A stretch of 6,206 bases of DNA from Spirochaetia bacterium (GTDB taxonomy: Bacteria > Spirochaetota > Spirochaetia > JABMQR01). This document shows positions 1 through 5,208 of this stretch, one piece after another. Positions within the stretch are counted from its first letter, which is position 1, and every line of letters begins with the position of its first letter. Position numbers and translations under genes: made by a program. The stretch spans positions 1 through 6,206 of the forward strand of contig JADHUD010000156.1 in assembly GCA_016784705.1 (NCBI GenBank), given 5' to 3'. The notes below the pieces were generated by a model. That model was given only the letters and a program-made list of their open reading frames with translations. It did not search any database and was not told the DNA's origin.

Positions 1-983
1 ATCATCTCTTCCTCAAGATCGCCAAGTACCAGTGCCGTTCGCCATGCACATTGCTTTTTAATTGAGACAACATCACCATAAATATGATCACCGATATACA
101 GGATCTCTTCTCCCGCCAGCCCCATATCGTCCTGAAGGCGTTTGTAGCTTCCTCCCTGATAGACTCCTTTCTGTATGGATCCTATATAATTACTCATTAG
201 CCCAGTTTCAGCATCAATTTTCAGAAATCGATTGTTTCGTTCAAAAAAGCGTGGTTTGTCGGCAAAAGTTATTACAAGATCGAAAACATCCCGCCAGCTT
301 GAATGTTTTTTCAGGTAAGGATTTATGGCATAATCAAGGAGTTCTCTGGTATATTCATAATCTGAATTTGTTATGATCATAAGTTTTTTTCCATAATCTT
401 TGTATCGTTCAAGCACCATTGCGGTTTTGGGATCATTAATCACATATTTACCAAAATCTTTTATTATGATGTTTTTCAGTGAACCATCTTTATGTAGCTC
501 GTCAATGGTATTCATAATGTCATGGTCAAGGCGCCGGTAATCCGGAATCCGGGCACCATCCTCTTTTAGCTGCACCAGCTGTGAAAAGAGTACTCCATAG
601 GAGATTGCAAAAGAGGTATCCAGACTCTGAAAGTCTTTGTCGGAGAGATCAACAGCCATACTGCTGTAGAGATCGTTCTGTTCCCTAAAAGGAATCTCCC
701 GTAAGCCGTGATATGATGATTTTACTTTGTTGTAACGATTTAGTTGGAGCAGGTTACCATTTCTCTTATCCACTACCAGCCCGACAATAGCACGTTCAAA
801 ATCAAACTTTTGCGTTAACAGGATTTCTGGATAATTATATGTTTTAACCAGGCGGTTTAGCGCAAGTGTATGGGTCAGTTTCTCAAACTCTCTGGTATAG
901 TAGGGTACCAGTGTATAATCCATATCAAAGCCGATCAGTTTGATTTTTCTTAAGTTTAGGGTTCTGTTTACAAAAACAGGCAT
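1..983 (-). CDS. Cytosolic purine 5'-nucleotidase (HAD-IG / cN-II family), 3' end cut by window edge
   Basis: This reading frame stays open from an ATG at 983-981 to the left edge, giving at least 327 residues without a stop. It belongs to the haloacid dehalogenase (HAD) superfamily, the group that includes eukaryotic IMP/GMP-specific 5'-nucleotidase cN-II. All four HAD motifs are visible: motif I FDMDYT (nucleophile D20, acid/base D22, T24), motif II ITNSD (T205), motif III in ADKPRFF (K243), and motif IV YIGDHIYGD (D299, D304) followed by KKQCAWRT. Motif IV and its flanks read almost like cN-II (from memory, GDHIFGD then a KK..GWRT stretch). The expected reaction is dephosphorylation of purine nucleoside monophosphates (IMP, GMP) in the cytoplasm, with Mg2+. 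The family runs to about 450-500 residues, so roughly a quarter to a third lies outside. The start is supported by a GAAGGAG Shine-Dalgarno (990-996 on the plus strand) 6 nt upstream. The substrate is inferred from the family. Confidence 0.88.
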   Translation of the reverse strand, partial: MPVFVNRTLNLRKIKLIGFDMDYTLVPYYTREFEKLTHTLALNRLVKTYNYPEILLTQKFDFERAIVGLVVDKRNGNLLQLNRYNKVKSSYHGLREIPFREQNDLYSSMAVDLSDKDFQSLDTSFAISYGVLFSQLVQLKEDGARIPDYRRLDHDIMNTIDELHKDGSLKNIIIKDFGKYVINDPKTAMVLERYKDYGKKLMIITNSDYEYTRELLDYAINPYLKKHSSWRDVFDLVITFADKPRFFERNNRFLKIDAETGLMSNYIGSIQKGVYQGGSYKRLQDDMGLAGEEILYIGDHIYGDVVSIKKQCAWRTALVLGDLEEEM

Positions 984-989
984 CTGAAT

Positions 990-996
990 CTCCTTC
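990..996 (-). promoter_or_regulatory. Ribosome binding site of the 5'-nucleotidase
   Basis: Read on the minus strand this is GAAGGAG, with a 6-nt spacer to the ATG at 983-981. It fixes the nucleotidase start, which also places HAD motif I about 20 residues in, as expected for the family. Confidence 0.75.
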
Positions 997-1037
997 GAAT
1001 CTCATAACATACTGAATGTTCAGGACTCTATCACTTA

Positions 1038-1049
1038 TAGTATATACTA
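1038..1049. promoter_or_regulatory. 12-bp perfect palindrome in the nucleotidase upstream region
   Basis: TAGTATATACTA is its own reverse complement. It lies 55-66 nt upstream of the nucleotidase start and overlaps the best -10-like hexamer on the minus strand (TATACT). It could be a regulator site or simply a symmetric -10 region. A 12-bp A+T-rich palindrome is only mildly unexpected by chance, so confidence is low. Confidence 0.25.
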
Positions 1050-1200
1050 AACGCTTCGCAGTCTGTGGAAAATAGTTAATTAGTATATTTCCAAAAGAAA
1101 TTTATCAAAAATCCTTGATTCCTGATAGACCTGATAGGGATGAAATATTTAACGAAAAATCATAACCAGATCCCTTCTGCAGAATTTTTTCCTAATAATT

Positions 1201-1254
1201 TCTCAATCTCAATCTCAATCTCAATCGCTATCGCTATCGCTATCGTTTTCGATT
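1201..1254. repeat. Compound hexanucleotide tandem array, (TCTCAA)4 (TCGCTA)3 TCGTTT TCGATT
   Basis: Nine successive 6-base units, each starting with TC, run without interruption. Four are exactly TCTCAA (1201-1224), three are exactly TCGCTA (1225-1242), and two are degenerate, TCGTTT (1243-1248) and TCGATT (1249-1254). The register never slips when the unit type changes, so this looks like one array with two unit types rather than two adjacent arrays. It lies outside any gene, 69 bases upstream of the DUF4395 start, and may be unstable in length by slipped-strand mispairing. The sequence alone does not show what it does. Confidence 0.9.
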
Positions 1255-1322
1255 CAGAGTTTGGGTTCTGTTTATAAAAAGATTTGTTTGACTATTTAAT
1301 TTTTTATGAGCAATTTTAACAA

Positions 1323-1814
1323 ATGAAAAAAGTAAAAGCAGTAAATTCCCCGCCTCTCAGGCTGCAGGAAGCTGTCGTGAGGGGGATAGCATTTCAGGTT
1401 TTTTTGGTGGCACTTTGTGTGTTGATCTGGTCCTCCTGGTATCCCATTATTTTTCTTATTATTGATTTCTTTATACGGGCTATAGGTGCATCAAAGTACA
1501 GTCTTACCGCACAGATATCCAGGACTTTTCTGGCCAGACTTCTGCGGTTCAAAAAGCGTATGATACTTGCTAAACCGAAAAAATTTGCAGCATGGATAGG
1601 TCTGGTAATGTCTGTCTTTGCAGCTGCTGCGGTAATTTCTGGATATATTTCGATTATGCTGATAATTATTGCAGTTCTGGCTCTGTTCTCTTTTCTTGAA
1701 GCTTTTCTCAAATTCTGTGCCGGCTGTAAAATATTTGGACTATTGATTAAACTCGGATTATTGAAAGAAGAGGTCTGTCTGGATTGTGTCCTGCCCGGGG
1801 GAGATGGAATCTGA
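1323..1814 (+). CDS. DUF4395 family integral membrane protein
   Basis: A 163-residue protein with four hydrophobic segments at about residues 20-38, 39-55, 89-108 and 109-128. Between segments two and three is a basic loop (RLLRFKKRM...KPKKFAAWIG). The pattern matches DUF4395 as I know it: an N-terminal N..R-like start, the WYP..FLIIDFFIRA segment, a KPKKFAA..G turn, and a terminal LEA.LKFCAGCKIF with a Cys-x-x-Cys pair (C132, C135). No biochemical function is established for this family. A second Cys-x-x-Cys (C152, C155) follows in the C-terminal tail, which is less usual. The ATG at 1323 is the first possible start, since an in-frame stop precedes it. It has no convincing Shine-Dalgarno; a GTG at 1377 with GGAA upstream is possible but would remove conserved N-terminal residues. 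The gene appears monocistronic. Confidence 0.78.
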   Translation: MKKVKAVNSPPLRLQEAVVRGIAFQVFLVALCVLIWSSWYPIIFLIIDFFIRAIGASKYSLTAQISRTFLARLLRFKKRMILAKPKKFAAWIGLVMSVFAAAAVISGYISIMLIIIAVLALFSFLEAFLKFCAGCKIFGLLIKLGLLKEEVCLDCVLPGGDGI

Positions 1815-1869
1815 AATAAGATAGAATCTGATATAGTATCCCCATTATCTGAACACAGCACTATTGTTG

Positions 1870-1898
1870 TTGCAGATTGTTGCGTCGAAAGGTATACT
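1870..1898 (+). promoter_or_regulatory. Sigma70-type promoter for adenine deaminase
   Basis: A -35 TTGCAG (1870-1875) and a -10 TATACT (1893-1898) are separated by exactly 17 bases, close to the TTGACA/TATAAT consensus. Transcription would start near 1905, leaving a leader of only about 12 nt before the ATG at 1917. There is thus no room for a purine riboswitch, and any purine control would have to act on the promoter through a protein. Confidence 0.6.
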
Positions 1899-1904
1899 TA
1901 ACCC

Positions 1905-1911
1905 GGGAGGA
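1905..1911 (+). promoter_or_regulatory. Ribosome binding site of adenine deaminase
   Basis: GGGAGGA lies 5 nt before the ATG at 1917 and supports that start. It sits almost at the predicted transcription start, so the mRNA would begin close to or within the ribosome site. Confidence 0.65.
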
Positions 1912-1916
1912 CAAAA

Positions 1917-3704
1917 ATGATTACCCTAAAAAAACTGAATTTTACTCAACGCAGTGAACTGGTGGATGCAGCAGCCGGCCGTAGATCTGTCGATACTCTC
2001 ATAATAAATATTGCAATTGTTAATGTTTTTACCAGTGAAGTATACCCGGGAGTAATCGGGATATCAAACGGGTATATTGCTTATGCTGTTGAAACCGAGA
2101 ACCCGGAACCATTTATTGAACAGGCAGGAACAATCTATGATGGAAAGGGCGCATATGCCGTGCCGGGATTTATTGATGCACATGTACATATAGAAAGCAG
2201 TATGCTTACACCACCGTATTTTGCCGATCTGGTTATCCCGCATGGTACGACAACTATTGTGACAGACCCCCATGAAATCGGAAATGTTCTAGGAATTGAG
2301 GGGGTCGAATACATGGTTGAGTCCGGTAGGAATCTGCCGATGTATCAGCTTGCCCTGGCTCCTTCCTGTGTTCCCTCAGTTCCCGGATTTGAAGAATCAG
2401 GAGCAGATTTCGGCAGAAAAGAGATTGAGTACCTGCTCAAGAATGATCGGATACTGGGGATTGCAGAGGTGATGGATTATATTGGCGTAGTAAATAATAA
2501 CCCTAAAATGCGGGAAATACTTGATCTTGGATTTGAAAAGGAGTGCTTCATTCAGGGACATTTTTTTGGTAATACGGAAAGAGAACTTGCTGCATACCTT
2601 TGTGCCGGACCCTCTTCAAATCACGAGATATTTACCCCGGAAGAGGCCAGGGCAGCTGCCCGTTCAGGAATGATTGTGGATGCCCGGGACAGCTCATTTT
2701 CCCGGGATGTTGAGGTGATAGTCGGAGCAGTTAAAGAGTACGGACCGCTTATGAACTTTACTCTCTGTACCGATGACCGGGAACCAGCAGAAATACTGCA
2801 CAAAGGCCATATAAATGATTGTATAAGAAATGCCATTGCATCCGGGCTGGGAACAGTACAGGCTGTCAAAGCAGCTACAATAAATACTGCAGCGCTCTAT
2901 GGGCTGTCAAAACTTGGTGCTATAGCCCCCGGGTACATAGCGAATATCAATTTGATAGAAAATCTCAAGACCATACAGGTAAAGAGTGTGTTCTTTGAAG
3001 GCGAGCTTATAGCTGAAAACCGCAAGATGATTAAACAGATTCCAAAACCGGAATTCCCGGTTGAAAAAATTAATACCGTGTATGTTGATGAATTGACAGC
3101 CGATACTTTCCGCATCAAGGCTCCTGTCCAGGACGGGAAGGTAAAGGTACGGGTTATTCAATATCAGGATATGCTGACTTCAATTACTGATGAAATTATT
3201 CGTGAAGTGAAAGTAAACGATGGAATTGTCACTCTTGACGGGAATGAGGATCTTAATTTCATAGCAGTGGTAAACCGTCATCCGGGAAAACAAGGGGTTT
3301 TCGTTGCGCTGGTCAGTAATTTTTATCTTGACCGTGGTGCTCTTGCAGGAACGGTAAGCCATGATTCTCATAATCTTACGTTGGTTTTTAAGGATGCTGA
3401 TGAAGCAGTACGCGCTGCTGTCCGGGTAAAAGAGTCTGGCGGCGGGGTTGTTTATATTGATGGAGCAAAAGAGTATCAGCTGAATCTCCCAGTTGCCGGT
3501 TTGATGGCAAATGTACCAGCTGAGGTTTGTATAAAGCAGGTGGAAGTGTTAAATAAAGTATTGTCAACAGTAGGAATTGAAACAACAAATCCAGTAATGC
3601 GGCTTGCAACGGCAGCGCTTCCGGTTATTCCAAATATTAAGATTACTGATCTCGGGCTGGTCGATGTCAGCAATGTCTCATTCCTGGAATTGTTTATACA
3701 ATAA
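1917..3704 (+). CDS. ade: Adenine deaminase (amidohydrolase superfamily)
   Basis: The 595 residues match the usual AdeC length (about 570-600). The enzyme hydrolyses adenine to hypoxanthine and ammonia in the cytoplasm, feeding purine salvage or breakdown. After an N-terminal beta domain (residues 1-80), the metal-dependent barrel carries GFIDAHVHIES (H89, H91), TDPHEIGN, GIAEVMDY (E184), GHFFG (H215), SNHE (H236) and LCTDDREP (D286). A PG-type sequence (GAIAPGYIANI) closes the barrel. The C-terminal adenine-deaminase domain has GTVSHDSHN (478-486), a GGG at 508-510, LPVAGLM (524-530) and ALPVIPNIKITDLGLVDV (567-584). Family members usually read GHAPG, IREGS and PG..ADI; here these are GHFFG, ARDSS and PGYIANI, while all expected metal ligands remain. 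It has its own promoter and a strong ribosome site, so it is probably transcribed alone. Family assignment is secure; strict adenine specificity is inferred. Confidence 0.9.
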   Translation: MITLKKLNFTQRSELVDAAAGRRSVDTLIINIAIVNVFTSEVYPGVIGISNGYIAYAVETENPEPFIEQAGTIYDGKGAYAVPGFIDAHVHIESSMLTPPYFADLVIPHGTTTIVTDPHEIGNVLGIEGVEYMVESGRNLPMYQLALAPSCVPSVPGFEESGADFGRKEIEYLLKNDRILGIAEVMDYIGVVNNNPKMREILDLGFEKECFIQGHFFGNTERELAAYLCAGPSSNHEIFTPEEARAAARSGMIVDARDSSFSRDVEVIVGAVKEYGPLMNFTLCTDDREPAEILHKGHINDCIRNAIASGLGTVQAVKAATINTAALYGLSKLGAIAPGYIANINLIENLKTIQVKSVFFEGELIAENRKMIKQIPKPEFPVEKINTVYVDELTADTFRIKAPVQDGKVKVRVIQYQDMLTSITDEIIREVKVNDGIVTLDGNEDLNFIAVVNRHPGKQGVFVALVSNFYLDRGALAGTVSHDSHNLTLVFKDADEAVRAAVRVKESGGGVVYIDGAKEYQLNLPVAGLMANVPAEVCIKQVEVLNKVLSTVGIETTNPVMRLATAALPVIPNIKITDLGLVDVSNVSFLELFIQ

Positions 3705-3798
3705 GGTTGATTTTTGGGTAAATTCTATTTATCAACAGATAACCGTGCTGCAGAATATTGCAGATACTGAAAAAACATACATCATTATGCTTATACAG

Positions 3799-3827
3799 TT
3801 GCTGATTGGGTTATTTTTTACTATATT
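3799..3827 (+). promoter_or_regulatory. Candidate promoter of the ferritin gene
   Basis: TTGCTG (3799-3804) and TATATT (3822-3827) are 17 bases apart, in a T-rich stretch upstream of ferritin. The start point would be near 3834, about ten bases before the 19-bp palindrome at 3844-3862. The match is fair rather than strong, and the A+T-rich context raises the chance of a false hit. Confidence 0.45.
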
Positions 3828-3843
3828 TAAGCGTGTGGATACG

Positions 3844-3862
3844 AATTATGCAATGCATAATT
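3844..3862. promoter_or_regulatory. Perfect 19-bp inverted repeat, likely operator of the ferritin gene
   Basis: AATTATGCA-A-TGCATAATT has two 9-base arms that are exact reverse complements around one central base. It lies 38 bases before the ferritin ATG, just downstream of the candidate promoter, where a bound repressor would block transcription. The 9-1-9 geometry is that of Fur-type and DtxR/IdeR-type boxes. Compared with the Fur box consensus it agrees at about 11 of 19 positions, too few to name the regulator. It could also fold as a weak hairpin in the leader RNA. Confidence 0.5.
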
Positions 3863-3887
3863 CTGGTTGTTTTGAAAGATCCCTATA

Positions 3888-3894
3888 GAAGGAG
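3888..3894 (+). promoter_or_regulatory. Ribosome binding site of ferritin
   Basis: GAAGGAG with a 6-nt spacer to the ATG at 3901. It is a near-ideal site, consistent with strong translation of an abundant storage protein. Confidence 0.75.
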
Positions 3895-3900
3895 AAAATT

Positions 3901-4437
3901 ATGAGTATTGATAAAGAGATGCAGGATGCAATCAACGAACAAATTAATGCTGAAATATATTCAGCATATCTCTACCTTTCAATGAGCAGTTGGTTTGAAG
4001 ACCAGAATCTAATTGGATTTTCAAATTGGATGCGCTGTCAGTATTTGGAAGAATCCATGCATGCGATGAAATTATATAATTTTGTTAATGAGCGGAGCGG
4101 AAGAGTAGTTCTTAAACCCATTGCAGGCCCGGAAACTGATTGGGATTCATTCGATGGTGTATTTCAGCACGTCGCTGAGCATGAAGCGCATGTGACCAAA
4201 TTGATTAATAATTTAGTTTCAATTGCGAGAAAGCTCAATGATTATGCATCAGAAAGTTTTTTAATGTGGTATGTTGATGAACAGGTTGAGGAAGAAGCAA
4301 CAGCTGATGAAATTCTTACCAGACTTAGAATGATCAAGGGTGATAATAATGCATTGTACACACTTGATACAGAACTGAAAGCCAGAGTTCCTGCTCCTGC
4401 GGTGCTGCCGATAATCCTTGGTCAGCCGGTTGTCTGA
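3901..4437 (+). CDS. ftnA: Bacterial non-haem ferritin
   Basis: A 178-residue ferritin that should assemble into a 24-subunit cytoplasmic shell, oxidise Fe(II) and store it as a ferric mineral. Compared from memory with E. coli FtnA (165 aa), the ferroxidase ligands are all in place one position later: E18 in NAEIYSAYLY, E51 and H54 in YLEESMHA, E95 in EHEAHV, and Q128 in WYVDEQVEEE. The third iron site (E50, E127, E130, E131) is also kept, as is the family motif SSWFEDQNLIGFSNWMR. There is no haem-binding feature marking it as a bacterioferritin. The C-terminus is a dozen or so residues longer than in E. coli, ending in a proline-rich hydrophobic tail (VPAPAVLPIILGQPVV) whose role is unknown. 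The gene is preceded by a promoter candidate and a palindrome, and followed by its own terminator, so it is probably a single-gene unit under metal or redox control. Confidence 0.93.
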   Translation: MSIDKEMQDAINEQINAEIYSAYLYLSMSSWFEDQNLIGFSNWMRCQYLEESMHAMKLYNFVNERSGRVVLKPIAGPETDWDSFDGVFQHVAEHEAHVTKLINNLVSIARKLNDYASESFLMWYVDEQVEEEATADEILTRLRMIKGDNNALYTLDTELKARVPAPAVLPIILGQPVV

Positions 4438-4468
4438 GTCGGTTTGTCTGGCCGGTTGTCTGAGCCGG
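4425..4468. repeat. 26-bp tandem duplication across the ferritin stop codon
   Basis: GCCGGTTGTCTGAGTCGG (4425-4442) recurs as GCCGGTTGTCTGAGCCGG (4451-4468), 17 of 18 bases identical and offset by 26. The ferritin stop TGA (4435-4437) lies inside the first copy. Because 26 is not a multiple of three, the second copy would be read in another frame. This looks like a recent local duplication at the 3' end of the gene. Confidence 0.7.
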
Positions 4469-4493
4469 GGTTAAAAACTTCGTTTTATGAAAT

Positions 4494-4548
4494 CCGATCA
4501 ATTGAGTCTTTGCTGAGTACCTGCAATGACTCAGGGATCGGTTTTCTT
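4494..4548 (+). terminator. Rho-independent terminator of ferritin, overlapping the convergent gene
   Basis: CCGATC (4494-4499) pairs with GATCGG (4536-4541). Inside it TTGAGTC (4502-4508) pairs with GACTCAG (4528-4534) using one G-U, and TTGC (4510-4513) pairs with GCAA (4523-4526) around a 9-nt loop. The stem therefore has about 17 pairs, with a small internal loop and one mismatch. TTTTCTT (4542-4548) follows on the plus strand, giving the right polarity for ferritin. The right arm covers the stop codon of the convergent flavodoxin gene (4531-4533). On the opposite strand the hairpin is followed by only a short T run, so it may act weakly in that direction too. Confidence 0.65.
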
Positions 4549-5091
4549 AGCCTTATAGTGTACTCTGCCAGTGTGCTTTAGGATGTAATCTCTCTCTTTT
4601 TCCATGAGGAGATTCTCTTCCTCAATGTGCCTGGCAAATTTCCGAACCTTGAGTATATCAAGAGTTTTCATTCTTGACTCATCAAAACTAATCAGTTTAA
4701 GAATTCTTCGATCAACAAACGAGAGTTTTTTAGCATAAATAATACCTCCCATAAGTTCCACAATCTTGAATGATTTTAATACTTCTGCAGGAATGTCACG
4801 TTCGAGTACATCCTGAGTCTCTTCATCCCCAAGAATGGAGCAGCAGAATAAGCCTGCAACTATGTGCTTTTTAACGGGACAGTGACCAGTGATATAGTCT
4901 CTGATACTCTCCTGAATGTGCCGGTCATGAACGGAACAACCGAAGATGACACAATCGTACTCGTCCGGTGAGGGGACTTCACTATGCTCAATATCGTACA
5001 TCTCAACGGGCACACCAATGAGTTCTCTGAGATCTTTTGCGACATTTTTTACTGTTCCATGCCAGGATGAATAGATAAGTAGAATTTTCAT
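4531..5091 (-). CDS. Flavodoxin-domain protein, HemG-like (Flavodoxin_5 type)
   Basis: About 186 residues with an N-terminal flavodoxin fold: strand MKILLIYSS, then the FMN phosphate loop SSWHGTVKNVA (residues 8-18), then EYDCVIFGCSVHDRHIQ for the next strand and loop, then HIVAGLFCCSILGDEE. The C-terminal half (GGIIYAKKLSFVDRRILKLI..., then a charged helical tail) resembles the long insertion and tail of HemG, the FMN-dependent protoporphyrinogen dehydrogenase of E. coli. However, no haem biosynthesis gene is nearby, so HemG activity should not be assumed; a general FMN electron carrier or reductase is as likely. The start at 5091 gives the canonical flavodoxin N-terminus. An in-frame ATG at 5118 would add nine residues. 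Neither start has a clear Shine-Dalgarno. It converges on ferritin and lies in the same direction as the ABC genes, over 100 nt away, so probably not in their operon. Confidence 0.75.
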   Translation of the reverse strand: MKILLIYSSWHGTVKNVAKDLRELIGVPVEMYDIEHSEVPSPDEYDCVIFGCSVHDRHIQESIRDYITGHCPVKKHIVAGLFCCSILGDEETQDVLERDIPAEVLKSFKIVELMGGIIYAKKLSFVDRRILKLISFDESRMKTLDILKVRKFARHIEEENLLMEKERDYILKHTGRVHYKAKKTDP

Positions 5092-5118
5092 ATACACGTA
5101 TTCTAATATGAACTTCAT

Positions 5119-5208
5119 CAGCGGACAAGAGTAAATAAAAAATAAGACACCCCATACCGTAATAGAGAATACAATAACGTTGCAAAGTGCCTGATTTGAC
5201 TGGGAATA
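5119..5208. other. Intergenic gap between the ABC ATPase and flavodoxin genes
   Basis: This A+T-rich spacer downstream of the ATPase stop (TAA at 5211-5209) should hold the ATPase operon terminator and the flavodoxin promoter. No stem followed by a T run is visible for a terminator. A TTGCAA (5180-5185) with TATTAC 15 bases downstream on the minus strand is only a weak promoter candidate. Confidence 0.35.

Larger units (their letters stand above)
984..1322. other. Divergent intergenic region, A+T-rich, no gene
   Basis: No protein-coding or RNA gene is recognisable in these roughly 340 bases between two divergent genes. The region must hold the promoters for both. On the minus strand, TATACT or TATAAG hexamers about 45-60 nt upstream of the nucleotidase could serve as -10 elements, but no good -35 is seen at the right distance. 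On the plus strand TTGACT (1288-1293) is a fair -35 for the DUF4395 gene, with only a weak CAATTT 17 nt downstream. Symmetric pieces present are CTGAA-TG-TTCAG (1012-1023), TAGTATATACTA (1038-1049), an inverted repeat TGGAAA...TTTCCA (1066-1093) and a 9-bp tandem pair CCTGATAGA/CCTGATAGG (1121-1138). A hexamer array lies at 1201-1254 and is listed separately. Confidence 0.6.

Noticed and set aside
62..376. Plus-strand open frame of 104 codons
   Set aside because: It lies antisense within the 5'-nucleotidase gene, whose HAD motif IV is encoded on the other strand at this place; its translation is low-complexity and resembles no family.
1175..1190. TTCTGCAGAA followed by six T, resembling a terminator
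   Set aside because: The palindrome has no loop bases, so a hairpin would keep only about three pairs; it also lies upstream of, not after, any plus-strand gene in the window.
1201..1254. CRISPR-like or IS-end interpretation of the hexamer array
   Set aside because: Units are 6 bases with no spacers, and there are no cas genes, terminal inverted repeats or transposase; it is a simple tandem repeat.
1807..1835. Direct repeat GAATCTGAAATA / GAATCTGATATA after DUF4395
   Set aside because: It is a short A+T-rich pair, 11 of 12 identical, with no hairpin, further copies or evident role; it may be chance.
1394..1861. Minus-strand open frame of 155 codons opposite DUF4395
   Set aside because: It is a shadow of the plus-strand gene, which has membrane segments and family motifs; the antisense product has none and no ribosome site.
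1815..1916. Purine riboswitch upstream of adenine deaminase
   Set aside because: The best promoter leaves only about 12 nt of leader, and no three-way-junction pairing was seen in the 102-nt gap.
3748..3763. Small hairpin CTGCA-GAATAT-TGCAG after adenine deaminase as terminator
   Set aside because: It has only five pairs, and an A run rather than a T run follows on the plus strand.
3604..3888. Plus-strand open frame overlapping the end of ade and running towards ferritin
   Set aside because: It starts inside the conserved C-terminal domain of adenine deaminase in another frame, has no ribosome site, and its 3' part crosses the ferritin promoter and palindrome.
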